From Candidatus Competibacteraceae bacterium (lineage in GTDB: Bacteria > Pseudomonadota > Gammaproteobacteria > Competibacterales > Competibacteraceae): a DNA stretch of 64,000 nucleotides. The position numbers were made by a program, and so were the translations under genes. The notes beneath the pieces were generated by a model that was given only the letters and a program-made list of their open reading frames with translations, searched no databases and was not told where the DNA came from. The stretch spans positions 372,001 through 436,000 of the forward strand of contig RXIV01000001.1 of the NCBI GenBank assembly GCA_003989085.1. The letters are read 5' to 3'. Of the stretch, positions 35,000-43,891 are shown piece by piece. How positions within the stretch are numbered: the first letter of the stretch is position 1; every line of letters starts with the position of its first letter.

Positions 35000-35671
35000 T
35001 TACGCATTTTGATTGATCTTTTGGTATACCCAATCATGGACTTTTGTTTTTATAAGGTGTTGTGCATCGGCTAGCTTCATGCTTTTTCTAGGCATACCTT
35101 CATTCATTTTTCCGTGTCTTGAAAAATCTCCTGTTACATTGCTGTTGTTAGCAGAAGCTTTGAAAATTTGAATGTTTTTATCTGCAATGCCACCAGCATC
35201 TTCAGAAATGACCTCGTAAATACGATAAAGGTTAACCCAATTAAGGTCTCTACTGCATAGCCTTAGAGCTTTTGCAATAGCTTTGTCTCTTAGAGCAAGT
35301 AGAATAAAATTAGAGATATCAGGCTCACTTCCTCTTAACTCAGGTATAACTGCATACATATTTCCAATATTAGGGAGATAGTTAACTTCGCCATTATTAT
35401 CAATGTATTTGACATAGTGAAGATTTATAGTGCTCATTGAAAAATCTTCAACTATTGCTGAACCATTAATTACATCTATAAAGTCTTTTACATCCTCCCA
35501 AACTTTTGAAATGGCACCATTGTCTTTAATATCGAAATCATCAACTAAAGAAGAGGTTTTTATTACAATTTTTTCATCTTCAATGATTAAGGAACAATCA
35601 AATTTTTCGAGTGCATCTTGAAGTTTTATTTTATCTTTCTCTGTATTTTCAAGAATGATTAAAAGTTCCAT
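35000..35671 (-). CDS. Unknown AT-rich 223-aa protein
   Basis: I do not recognise a family. The acidic, soluble protein begins MELLIILENTEKDK and has no signal or membrane segment. The C-terminus VTGDFSRHGKMNEGMPRKSM followed by LADAQHLIKTKVHDWV looks like a conserved tail. GC content (about one third) is far below the surrounding 60%, a strong sign of transfer. It is transcribed away from the decayed recombinase gene and is the first ORF next to it, where the first cassette of an integron would lie. It ends just before the insertion sequence and appears intact. Confidence 0.6.
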   Translation of the reverse strand: MELLIILENTEKDKIKLQDALEKFDCSLIIEDEKIVIKTSSLVDDFDIKDNGAISKVWEDVKDFIDVINGSAIVEDFSMSTINLHYVKYIDNNGEVNYLPNIGNMYAVIPELRGSEPDISNFILLALRDKAIAKALRLCSRDLNWVNLYRIYEVISEDAGGIADKNIQIFKASANNSNVTGDFSRHGKMNEGMPRKSMKLADAQHLIKTKVHDWVYQKINQNA

Positions 35672-35772
35672 AATTTACTCTTTTAAAACATAACAGTTGA
35701 GTAGATAGAATGAGCCAATATTGCACTAGACAGAATCTGCATAGCATTGCTCCATATCTGTATAGCACTCAC

Positions 35773-35779
35773 CCCTAAC
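35773..35779 (-). other. Possible attI-like core site
   Basis: CCCTAAC (GTTAGGG on the minus strand, preceded by AAAA) lies 35 bases upstream of the recombinase remnant and resembles the AAAGTTAGGC core of attI sites, with a mismatch at the last position. The position is right for attI; the sequence alone is too short to prove it. Confidence 0.3.
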
Positions 35780-35813
35780 TTTTCCGGCTCATCTGACACA
35801 GAAACGCTAGTTC

Positions 35814-36356
35814 ATGATCAACGCACTGTCAACTCCTGACGATGCCGTTCGCCGCTTTTGGGGCCGATATCTGGAATTGTTGCATCAAACAAGGCATTAA
35901 GCTGCCTGCCGACCGATGGTATGTCACTCGGGCAGAGGCTTGGCTTACGTCAAGGCCACTACCGGTCGGCGTCTAACGGAACAACCCCCATCGACGTTCA
36001 TCAGTACTTTGCCGACGTGGGCAGAATAGGCATAATAAGCGATTGGCAGTTTCGGCAAACAGTCGATGCTATATAGAAATTATTAAATTGGTGGGCGTAC
36101 CCTGGCTGTGTGAGGTAGATTGGGATTTCTGGCGAGATTCTGCGCAAAGCTTATCGTTCAATCATCCGACTATCGCCAAGATTGCCCACCCACCTGCGTT
36201 GCCGCCGCTACCTAACGAAATAAGTTGGAATCTGGCTACGACATCCGCACTGTACAGGAATTACTTGTCCATTCGGATGTTTCCACCACCATAATCTACA
36301 CCCATGTGCCAAATAAGGGTAGCAAGGGTGTGATCAGCCCACTGGATCGCCTTTGA
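35814..36356 (+). pseudogene. Decayed integron-type tyrosine recombinase
   Basis: Pieces in three frames match the long integron integrases of environmental Gammaproteobacteria: AVRRFWGRYLELLHQ, then ADRWYVTRAEAWL, YVKATTGRRLTEQPPS, DWQFRQTVDAI and CEVDWDFWRDSAQ from the N-terminal domain. After a deletion of the whole central catalytic region (near 36200) comes the C-terminal end [20 protein letters not shown] with the Tyr nucleophile in IYTHV and the tail SPLDRL. Frameshifts and in-frame stops make it inactive. It points away from the accessory genes, as intI does relative to its cassettes. Confidence 0.72.
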
Positions 36357-36365
36357 CGCTTATTG

Positions 36366-37421
36366 ATGAACAGCACCACGATGAAATCACCTCTTATCTC
36401 TCTTAGCCCATTAACTCAACGCCGCTGGGCGCAATTTCACGCTAACCGACGTGGTTATTGGTCGCTCTGGCTCTTTTTACTGCTGTTTGGACTCAGTCTG
36501 AGCGCCGAATTTATCGCCAATGATCGGCCTCTGTTGATTCATTACCGGGATGCATTTTATTACCCGGTATTTAAGGATTATGCAGAAACAGACTTCGGTG
36601 GCATCTTTCCCAGCGAAGCCAATTATCGTGATCCCTATCTGGAAAAGCTCATTGCTGAACATGGCTGGATGTTGTGGCCCCCTGTCCACTTCCGCTATGA
36701 CACGGTGAATTACCAGTTGCCGGTTCCAGCCCCGGCCCCGCCATCGTTGGATAACTGGCTCGGTACCGATGATCAGGGCCGCGATGTGCTGGCGCGGTTG
36801 ATCTACGGCTTGCGGATTTCAGTGTTGTTCGGCTTGCTCCTGACGCTGAGTTCTTCAATCATCGGCGTAGCGGCAGGCGCGGTGCAGGGCTATTTCGGCG
36901 GGCGGCTGGATTTGCTGTTCCAGCGCTTTCTGGAGGTATGGGGCGGATTGCCACAACTGTTCATCCTGATCATCGTTTCCAGCGTGGTGACGCCGGGGTT
37001 CTGGACTCTGTTGCTGATCCTGATGCTGTTTGGCTGGACTTCATTGGTGGGCGTGGTGCGGGCTGAGTTTCTGCGCGCCCGCAACTTCGATTATGTCCGC
37101 GCCGCCCGTGCGTTGGGCATGAGCGATGGCCGGATCATGGTCAAGCATGTTCTGCCCAATGCGATGGTGGCAACCCTTACTTTTGTGCCGTTCATTCTGT
37201 CCGGTTCCATCGTGGCATTGACGGCGCTAGATTTCCTTGGTCTGGGGTTGCCGCCGGGTTCTGCTTCATTGGGCGATCTATTGCGCCAGGGCAAGGACAA
37301 CCTGCAAGCGCCGTGGCTGGGCATCTCCGGGTTTATGGTGACGGCGTTGTTATTGAGCCTGCTAGTGTTCGTCGGCGAGGCCGTGCGTGATGCCTTTGAC
37401 CCGCGCAAGAATGTTGTTTGA
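36366..37421 (+). CDS. yejE: Peptide ABC transporter permease, YejE-like
   Basis: This 351-aa inner-membrane permease resembles YejE of the microcin C/peptide importer YejABEF. Features: an N-terminal helix, a long periplasmic loop (FYYPVFKDYAETDFGGIFPSE, typical of YejE), the LGTDDQGRDVLARLIYGLR entry, and the EAA loop (YVRAARALGMSDGRIMVKHVLPNA) that contacts the ATPase. Length is close to normal. The ATG at 36366 starts ten bases after the recombinase remnant; TTG at 36363 and ATG at 36381 are alternatives. No yejA, yejB or yejF is adjacent, so it is orphaned and may be non-functional or separated from its partners. Confidence 0.88.
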   Translation: MNSTTMKSPLISLSPLTQRRWAQFHANRRGYWSLWLFLLLFGLSLSAEFIANDRPLLIHYRDAFYYPVFKDYAETDFGGIFPSEANYRDPYLEKLIAEHGWMLWPPVHFRYDTVNYQLPVPAPAPPSLDNWLGTDDQGRDVLARLIYGLRISVLFGLLLTLSSSIIGVAAGAVQGYFGGRLDLLFQRFLEVWGGLPQLFILIIVSSVVTPGFWTLLLILMLFGWTSLVGVVRAEFLRARNFDYVRAARALGMSDGRIMVKHVLPNAMVATLTFVPFILSGSIVALTALDFLGLGLPPGSASLGDLLRQGKDNLQAPWLGISGFMVTALLLSLLVFVGEAVRDAFDPRKNVV

Positions 37422-37472
37422 ATCACCGCCAGTTCACCCACTAAGCAGAGGAATTTCACGACGCGCTGCGAA

Positions 37473-37499
37473 TCGCGGATCGCCGGGTCAGATCCGCGA
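37473..37499. terminator. Hairpin between yejE and the TPR-like gene
   Basis: TCGCGGATC and GATCCGCGA form a perfect 9-bp stem around a 9-base loop between two convergent genes. There is no T-run, so termination is only suggested. Confidence 0.4.
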
Positions 37500-37540
37500 A
37501 CAGGACTAATCGCGGCTGAATCCGGCGCAAGAATTTGCGT

Positions 37541-38062
37541 TCAGGCTCTAATGGCTTCAATCGGGCGGACTGGCTCATTGCCGCTCAGTACCGCCAATAA
37601 GGCGGCAGCACCCAGATCATCCATGGAGTCCATTTCAATGATCTTCTTTAGTAAAGGGGTGCTCTTCGCCAATTCGCCCAGCCGGGCATACAGATAGGCT
37701 TCGCCTTTCAGGCACAGCAAGTAGAAACGGACCATCACCATGTTGTTTTCATGGCCTGAAAAAAGCTGCGTCTCGTTAAGCGTACGCCAATCGTCGGGTA
37801 GTCCCAGCTTTTGCCGAATGACTTCCCGCGCCTGTTGGCTGATGGCAATCGCTTCAGAAAAGCGCTGTTGATAGACCTGATAGCGAAACAGAGCTACGAG
37901 CACCATGAGATGGTTCGGGGCTAATTGGTAGGCGCGTTGCAAATCAGCCTCGGCTTGGTCGTCACCGTAATTTTCCGCCGCCTGTTGGAGTAGCTGCACG
38001 ACTTCTTCAGTAGGCGGATGGTCGAAAAACAACGGTTCGGCATCGAAAGACAGTAAGTCCAT
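37541..38062 (-). CDS. TPR-like protein of unknown role
   Basis: This 173-aa soluble protein starts MDLLSFDAEPLFFDHPPTEE after a good GAGGAAA site. It contains helix pairs resembling tetratricopeptide repeats (AEADLQRAYQLAPNHLMVLVALF; FSEAIAISQQAREVIRQ; AYLYARLGELAKSTPLLKKI). Such proteins usually mediate protein contacts. I recall similar proteins near nitrogen-fixation genes in some Gammaproteobacteria, but there are no nif genes here, so no role is assigned. It lies downstream of ftsK in the same direction, with 127 bases between them. Confidence 0.7.
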   Translation of the reverse strand: MDLLSFDAEPLFFDHPPTEEVVQLLQQAAENYGDDQAEADLQRAYQLAPNHLMVLVALFRYQVYQQRFSEAIAISQQAREVIRQKLGLPDDWRTLNETQLFSGHENNMVMVRFYLLCLKGEAYLYARLGELAKSTPLLKKIIEMDSMDDLGAAALLAVLSGNEPVRPIEAIRA

Positions 38063-38188
38063 AATCAATTTCCTCAGTAAATTCACAATCGATGGTTATG
38101 GCATGATGAGGCCTTCGCTGATCGTTAACCGGATCAAGCAAAGGCCCGGAATCTGTTGGGAACGATTGGCTCTGGTGGCGAATCCCGA

Positions 38189-41068
38189 TCACATGCGCGG
38201 CGGCGGGGCCAGCACCTCCCGACTACCGTTCGATTGCACCCGCCCCACCACCCCGGCAGTTTCCATCGTCTCCACCAGCCGCGCCGCCCGGTTGTAGCCG
38301 ATTCGTAACCGGCGCTGCACCCCGGACACCGAGGCTCGCCGTGATTCAGTCACGATCCGCACCGCTTCGTCATACAGCGGATCGCTCTCGCCGCTGCGCC
38401 CATCACCTTCACTGGCGCTGCCGTTCTCACCATTCTCGCCGCTTAGTTCCGCCAGCACCTCATCCACGTAGTCCGGGGCGCCGGTTGAGCGCAGATAATC
38501 GACGATCCGGTTGACTTCGTGATCATCGACAAACGCACCATGCACCCGCTGCGGCAAACCCGTGCCGGGCGGCAGATACAGCATATCGCCGTGACCTAAT
38601 AACTGCTCCGCGCCCATCTGGTCGAGAATGGTGCGGGAATCAACCCGCGAGGACACCTGAAAGGCGATGCGAGTCGGGATGTTGGCCTTAATCAGCCCGG
38701 TGATCACGTCCACTGAGGGCCGTTGCGTCGCCAGAATCAGGTGAATGCCGGCAGCTCGCGCCTTCTGCGCCAACCGGGCGATCAGCTCCTCCACCTTCTT
38801 GCCGACGATCATCATCAGATCGGCCAGTTCATCGATCACCACCACGATGAACGGCAATGGTTGCAACGGCGGAAGTTCCCTCGGCATTCCCGACCCATCC
38901 GCCTTCCAGACTGGATCAGTCAAGCGTTCTCCCGCCGCCAGCGCATCCAGCACTTTGCGATTGAAGCCAGCAATGTTGCGCACCTTGAGCGTCATCATCA
39001 GCCGGTAGCGGCGTTCCATTTCCCCCACGCACCACCGTAAGGCGTTAGCCGCTTCTTTCATGTCGGTCACGACCGGGGTCAACAGGTGGGGGATATCCTC
39101 GTACACCGACAGTTCCAGCATCTTCGGATCGACCAGAATCAGCCGCACTTCGCTGGGCGAGGCCTTGTACAGCAAACTCAGCAGCATGGCGTTGATCGCC
39201 ACCGATTTGCCCGAGCCGGTCGTGCCCGCCACCAGCAGATGCGGCATCTTGTTCAGATTCGCTACGACCGGGTTGCCGCCAATATCCTTGCCCAAGGCCA
39301 GAGTCAGCGGTGAGGCGGACTGGGTATAAACCGGCGATTCCAGCACTCCACGCAGGTAGACGGTCTCACGCTGCCGGTTGGGGATTTCCAGTCCGATGAC
39401 TGCTTTGCCTGGAATAATTTCGACGACCCGCACGCTGACCACCCGCAACCCCCGCGCCAGATCCTTGGCCAGATTACTGATCTGGCTGACCTTGATCCCT
39501 GGGGCTGGGTCGATTTCGAAACGGGTAATGACCGGCCCCGGCTCCACCGCAACCACGTTGACCTCGATGCCAAAGCTTTTGAGCTGGGTTTCCACCTGTC
39601 GTGACATCCCGGTCAATGCCTCCGGGGAATAGCCGTTCGGGCGTGGCGGCGGCGGATCGAGCAACGCCAGCGCCGGCAGCGGGTAAGGTATCGACACCGG
39701 CGGCGGCGCGGCGACCCGGCGGGCCATTGACACTGTTGGGAGCTGGATAGGAGGTATTGGGACTGGCGTGGTCCAGTTGGCGTCGTCCAGATCCTGCGGA
39801 TCAAGCTCCGTCGGTGGCGTTGGCGGCGGGATCGGTTCAGGCGGCGACGATGGCGACGGATGAACCGTAAAGCCCTCGCCTGGCTGCCAGGGTGTTTGCA
39901 CCGACGGCAGCGGCGGCATGACGGGCGGCGTGGTCGGAGCAGGGGATGCAGACATGGTGGGCAGCAGCGTCAACATATCCAGATAGGGCGTTTCCAGAAC
40001 CGTTTCTTCAACCGGCGGGGGAACCGCAGCGACGGCAGCGACCGGAGTCGGTGGTGGGGGCGCTTTCTCCGTTGTCGGCAAATGCAGCACCGGTTCGATC
40101 CGTCCTGACCGGCTGTCAGGAGTGGCGGCGACCTCCTCGGCAACATCGGCGTCCAGTGGCGGTGTCCCGGAAGCTGAGGGCTTCGTGACCGTCGGGCCGG
40201 CTTTGCTAACCGGGTGGTGGGTGCTCCACCAGGCTGAGCTTGCGGCAAATACCGATTGCCCCGCGCCCACCAACCACTCTTGCGCCCGCCGCAGCGCCGG
40301 CTGAGGCTTCGATGGCGCGACTTCGCCTTCGTCAGTCGGGCCAGACTCGCCTGGTGCGGCGTTAGCCCCATCGTCGGCAGCCTCTGTCTTCGTCTTCGCC
40401 ACTGACCCCCACCAGCGCAGAGGCGCCAACGCCAGTCCCCCGATCCAGTCCAGCAGCCGCAATGTCCCCGTGCCGATTCCATCGAGAATCGTCAGCCATG
40501 ACGCGCCGGTCGCCAGCATCACCCCGGCCAGCAGCAGCGCCGCCATGAACAGGTTGCCGCCCGCAAATCCGAAGGCGTGGGTTAGAAACTGGCCGACGTG
40601 AATGCCAACCAGCCCACCGGCAGTGCCTTCACCAGGCAAGGTGGCTGGAATCACCCGCAGATGCAGCGCCGCCAGCCCGCAAGCAGTCGCCAATGCCACC
40701 GCAAACCCCAACACTCGAAACAGCACAATCTCACCGTCCAGCGCCAGCAGCCCACCGCGTTTGAACAGTTGCCAACCTCCGAATACGATCCCTAGCGGCA
40801 GCAGGTAAGCGGGATAGCCGAAGAAATACAGCATCGTGTCGGCAAACCACGCGCCCGGAGCGCCGCCCAGATTGTGTAACCGGGCTACCCCGGCGGTATG
40901 GGTCCAGGCCGGATCCGCTGGATTGAACGTCGCCAGCGCTACGATCATCCCCACCGCCAGCACCGCTAGCAGCCAGAATCCGCTTTCACGCGCGATGCGG
41001 TTGAGGAAGCGGAATACGCCCGCCCGCATCACGGCGGGATCAGTCTTGATTCGATGTGCCTGGGCCAA
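38189..41068 (-). CDS. ftsK: DNA translocase FtsK
   Basis: FtsK anchors at the septum, pumps chromosome ends apart and activates XerCD at dif. The 959-aa protein has an N-terminal membrane domain (hydrophobic helices within residues 30-220), a Pro-rich linker (about 260-480, short compared with E. coli), the motor with Walker [17 protein letters not shown] and Walker [14 protein letters not shown], and a C-terminal winged-helix gamma domain ([22 protein letters not shown]) that reads KOPS DNA motifs. All essential parts are present. A heptamer repeat lies just upstream of its start. Confidence 0.97.
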   Translation of the reverse strand: MAQAHRIKTDPAVMRAGVFRFLNRIARESGFWLLAVLAVGMIVALATFNPADPAWTHTAGVARLHNLGGAPGAWFADTMLYFFGYPAYLLPLGIVFGGWQLFKRGGLLALDGEIVLFRVLGFAVALATACGLAALHLRVIPATLPGEGTAGGLVGIHVGQFLTHAFGFAGGNLFMAALLLAGVMLATGASWLTILDGIGTGTLRLLDWIGGLALAPLRWWGSVAKTKTEAADDGANAAPGESGPTDEGEVAPSKPQPALRRAQEWLVGAGQSVFAASSAWWSTHHPVSKAGPTVTKPSASGTPPLDADVAEEVAATPDSRSGRIEPVLHLPTTEKAPPPPTPVAAVAAVPPPVEETVLETPYLDMLTLLPTMSASPAPTTPPVMPPLPSVQTPWQPGEGFTVHPSPSSPPEPIPPPTPPTELDPQDLDDANWTTPVPIPPIQLPTVSMARRVAAPPPVSIPYPLPALALLDPPPPRPNGYSPEALTGMSRQVETQLKSFGIEVNVVAVEPGPVITRFEIDPAPGIKVSQISNLAKDLARGLRVVSVRVVEIIPGKAVIGLEIPNRQRETVYLRGVLESPVYTQSASPLTLALGKDIGGNPVVANLNKMPHLLVAGTTGSGKSVAINAMLLSLLYKASPSEVRLILVDPKMLELSVYEDIPHLLTPVVTDMKEAANALRWCVGEMERRYRLMMTLKVRNIAGFNRKVLDALAAGERLTDPVWKADGSGMPRELPPLQPLPFIVVVIDELADLMMIVGKKVEELIARLAQKARAAGIHLILATQRPSVDVITGLIKANIPTRIAFQVSSRVDSRTILDQMGAEQLLGHGDMLYLPPGTGLPQRVHGAFVDDHEVNRIVDYLRSTGAPDYVDEVLAELSGENGENGSASEGDGRSGESDPLYDEAVRIVTESRRASVSGVQRRLRIGYNRAARLVETMETAGVVGRVQSNGSREVLAPPPRM

Positions 41069-41091
41069 AATTCCAGTCCTGTCGTCTTGGG

Positions 41092-41133
41092 TGAAAGGTG
41101 AAAGATGAAAGATGAAAGATGAAAGATGAAAGA
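41092..41133. repeat. Heptamer tandem repeat (TGAAAGA)6
   Basis: Six consecutive heptamers (TGAAAGG once, then TGAAAGA five times) lie 24-65 bases upstream of the ftsK start, between ftsK and a divergent gene. Such a tract can vary in copy number by slippage and could shift promoter spacing; variation is not shown here. Confidence 0.9.
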
Positions 41134-41215
41134 TATAAAGTCACGGTCAATCCGGGGCCGCTAAAAACCACCAGTATTGTTTCATTTCCGGGCCAGGCGG
41201 TGAAGGATGCGGTGA

Positions 41216-42457
41216 ATGGCGAACCGCTACGCCGTTTCAGGTTCCAACCGATCCACCTCCGCCACCGCTGCACCCTCGCTCATGCGCCTTGAACGCCTTA
41301 CCAGCCTGACCGAAATTTCTGCCGCCGAATGGAACCGGTTGGTTCCTGACCATAACCCGTTTCTCAGCTACGAGTTCCTCAGCGCTTTGGAACGGCATGG
41401 CTGCGTCGGCGAAAAGACCGGCTGGTTGCCTTGGCATCTGGTCTGTCGCGACGGGCAGGGGCAGTTGCTGGGCGCGGCGCCCTTGTACCTGAAATTTAAT
41501 TCCTATGGCGAATTCGTCTTCGACTGGGGCTGGGCGGAAGCCTACCGACGGCACGGTCAACCTTATTATCCCAAGCTGGTCAGCGCCATTCCCTATACGC
41601 CGTCCACTAGCCCTCGTCTGCTGCTGGCCCCCGATCAGCCACACCCGCAGGATACCGTGCAGACGCTGGTGGATTTCGCCCTGGAGGAGAGTCACCGACA
41701 TCGCCTGTCCTCGATCCATTGGCTGTTTCCAATACCTGCCGAGCTGGCGCCATTGCAGGCGCGAGGCTTTCTGCCCAGGATTGGTTGCCAGTTTCACTGG
41801 CGCAATCGCGGCTACCGCGACTTTCAGGATTTTCTCGACGCCTTCACCGCCAAGCGTCGCAAAAACATTAACCGGGAACGGCGGCTGGTGCGTGAGGCTG
41901 GACTGGAATTGAGAATGCAGTCCGGCGCAGCGCTCAGTGAAAGCCAATGGCAGACGGTTCATCAATTGTATCGCTCCACCTTTGACCGGCTGGGCGGCGC
42001 AGCGACACTGACTCTCCCGTTTTTTCAAGAGATTGCCGTGACGCTGGGCGAGCAGTTACAGGTGGTGCTGGCTTTCGCGGAGGGCCGGGAAGTGGCCGCC
42101 GCGATCTGCTTGCGCAGCGATTCCACGTTATACGGTCGCCATTGGGGTTGCCGGGCCGACTATGACAGCCTGCATTTTGAAGCCTGCTATTATCAAGGGT
42201 TAGACTATTGCATTCAGCAGGGCTTGCTGCGGTTTGAGCCGGGCGCTCAGGGCGAGCATAAAATCTACCGGGGCTTTTTGCCGGTACTCACCCACTCTGC
42301 CCACTGGATCGCCGATCCCGGATTCCGGCGGTCGATTGCTGATTTTCTGGACCGGGAGACGCCGGCAGTGCGCGATTATGCCCGGCAACTGTTGCACCAT
42401 TCGCCCTACCGGGACGAGGTAATCCCCGATGACTTTGCCGTGGCTGGACCCGCGTAA
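41216..42457 (+). CDS. FemAB/GNAT-like acyltransferase (DUF482 family)
   Basis: This 413-aa protein belongs to the DUF482/peptidogalycan family, with two GNAT-like folds related to FemABX aminoacyl transferases. WNRLVPDHNPFLSYEFLSALE, WPFHL-like WLPWHLVCRDGQGQLLGAAPLYLK, FVFDWGWAEAYRR, KRRKNINRERRLVREAGL and FEACYYQGLDYCIQQGL are typical. AAGGA precedes the ATG at 41216; the ATG at 41282 is an alternative that begins where homologues usually start. It overlaps aat by 29 bases, so it is in an operon with both N-end-rule transferases. Substrate unknown; aminoacyl-tRNA use is a reasonable guess from fold and context. Confidence 0.85.
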   Translation: MANRYAVSGSNRSTSATAAPSLMRLERLTSLTEISAAEWNRLVPDHNPFLSYEFLSALERHGCVGEKTGWLPWHLVCRDGQGQLLGAAPLYLKFNSYGEFVFDWGWAEAYRRHGQPYYPKLVSAIPYTPSTSPRLLLAPDQPHPQDTVQTLVDFALEESHRHRLSSIHWLFPIPAELAPLQARGFLPRIGCQFHWRNRGYRDFQDFLDAFTAKRRKNINRERRLVREAGLELRMQSGAALSESQWQTVHQLYRSTFDRLGGAATLTLPFFQEIAVTLGEQLQVVLAFAEGREVAAAICLRSDSTLYGRHWGCRADYDSLHFEACYYQGLDYCIQQGLLRFEPGAQGEHKIYRGFLPVLTHSAHWIADPGFRRSIADFLDRETPAVRDYARQLLHHSPYRDEVIPDDFAVAGPA

Positions 42458-43166
42458 TGACGACCAGCCGTTTCCCTCGCCGGATCGCGCCTTGAGCGAA
42501 CCCGATGGCCTGCTGGCCGCCGGCGGCAGCCTGAACCCGTCCCGGCTGTTGCGGGCTTACCGGCAAGGGATTTTTCCCTGGTATTCACCTGGTCAACCGA
42601 TTTTGTGGTGGTCGCCCGACCCGCGCCTGATCCTGTTCCCGGAGGCTATCAGCATCTCCCGCAGCCTGGCTAAAATCCTCCGTAAAGGGCGGTTCACCGT
42701 GACTGCTGATACCGATTTTGAGGCGGTTATCGTCGCCTGCGCCGCGCCGCGTGGGCCGGGGCAGGGCACCTGGATCACTCCAGCGATGCAGCGGGCCTAT
42801 AGTCGGCTGCATCGGCTGGGCCACGCGCACTCTATCGAAACCTGGCGACAGGGCGAACTGGTTGGCGGGCTGTACGGGGTGGCGGTAGGCCGGGTGTTCT
42901 ATGGCGAGTCGATGTTCAGCCGGGCCAGCGACGCCTCCAAAGTGGCGTTGGTCGCTCTGGCGGCGCAACTGCGGCGCTGGGACTTCGCGGTCATCGACTG
43001 CCAGATGCACACCGATCATCTGGTGAGCATGGGCGCAGTGGCCGTTCCCCGTGCGGTTTTTCTGCGCTTGCTGGCGCGTTATTGTCCATTATCGGGCCGC
43101 GACGGCGGCTGGCGGCTTGATGACGACCTGTTGGCTGCTAACCGTTTGGCCGCCCCGCCGCCATGA
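42429..43166 (+). CDS. aat: Leucyl/phenylalanyl-tRNA-protein transferase
   Basis: Aat adds Leu or Phe from tRNA to proteins with N-terminal Arg or Lys, making them ClpS/ClpAP substrates. The 245-aa sequence has FPSPDRALSEPDGLLAAGGSL, RAYRQGIFPWY, WWSPDPRLILFPE, the HSIETWRQGELVGGLYGVAVG core and GESMFSRASDASKVAL, all diagnostic. It overlaps the upstream acyltransferase gene and its stop overlaps the bpt start (ATGA), so translation is coupled. Length and motifs are normal. Confidence 0.97.
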   Translation: MTLPWLDPRNDDQPFPSPDRALSEPDGLLAAGGSLNPSRLLRAYRQGIFPWYSPGQPILWWSPDPRLILFPEAISISRSLAKILRKGRFTVTADTDFEAVIVACAAPRGPGQGTWITPAMQRAYSRLHRLGHAHSIETWRQGELVGGLYGVAVGRVFYGESMFSRASDASKVALVALAAQLRRWDFAVIDCQMHTDHLVSMGAVAVPRAVFLRLLARYCPLSGRDGGWRLDDDLLAANRLAAPPP

Positions 43167-43891
43167 GCAATCCCCACGATGCGCTGTATGACCTGCGGAT
43201 GTTTCTGACCACTGACTACGGCTGTAGCTACCTGCCAGGCCGGCTGGCGCGGAATCTGGTGGCTGATCCGGCAGTGACCGACCAACACCTGTATACGCAA
43301 CTGGCCGATATGGGTTTTCGTCGCAGTGGCGAACATGTTTACCGGCCTCATTGCCGGGGTTGCGTCGCCTGCCGGTCGTTGCGGATTCCGGTTAATCGCT
43401 TCCAGCCTAACCGTTCACAACGGCGCATCTGGGCGCGGAATCAGGATTTACAGACACGGGAATTGGGGGCGGAATTCAAGGATGAGCATTTTGATCTGTT
43501 CGCTCGCTACATCATGGTTCGGCATTTTGGCGGCGGCATGGATCCAGCCAGCCCGGATAACTACTGGTCTTTTATTACCTCGCGCTGGTGTCCAACCGGG
43601 TTATGCGAATTTCGCCGCGATCAGCAATTGCTGGCGGTGGCGGTGGTGGATCGGCTGGATGATGGTTTGTCGGCGGTTTACACCTTTTTTGACCCTCTGG
43701 AGGAAACACGGGGGTTGGGAACCTTTGCGATCCTGTGGCAAATCGCCGAAGCGCGGCGGTTGGGGCTGGACTGGGTTTATCTGGGCTACTGGGTCGAGCA
43801 CTGCGGCAAGATGAGCTACAAAACCCGCTTTCGGCCACACGAGATTTTTGTGGCGGAACGCTGGGGCTGGCTGGCGGTGGATGGTCGCTGA
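43163..43891 (+). CDS. bpt: Aspartate/glutamate leucyltransferase
   Basis: Bpt transfers Leu to proteins beginning with Asp or Glu, the second bacterial N-end-rule entry. The 242-aa protein shows CSYLPGRLARNLVADP, GFRRSGEHVYRPHCRGCVACRSLRIPV (with the Cys cluster of the ATE fold) and SAVYTFFDPLEETRGLGTFAI, plus KMSYKTRFRP near the end. The arginyl-transferase fold with bacterial leucyl specificity is assigned by family. It overlaps aat by four bases and converges directly on msrA, with stops on adjacent bases. Confidence 0.95.
   Translation: MSNPHDALYDLRMFLTTDYGCSYLPGRLARNLVADPAVTDQHLYTQLADMGFRRSGEHVYRPHCRGCVACRSLRIPVNRFQPNRSQRRIWARNQDLQTRELGAEFKDEHFDLFARYIMVRHFGGGMDPASPDNYWSFITSRWCPTGLCEFRRDQQLLAVAVVDRLDDGLSAVYTFFDPLEETRGLGTFAILWQIAEARRLGLDWVYLGYWVEHCGKMSYKTRFRPHEIFVAERWGWLAVDGR

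Noticed and set aside
35696..35702. GTTGAGT as an attI core
   Set aside because: It fits the consensus but lies in the inverted orientation relative to the expected attI-cassette direction.
35858..36294. Two small plus-strand ORFs as genes
   Set aside because: They are pieces of the decayed recombinase in different frames, not independent proteins.
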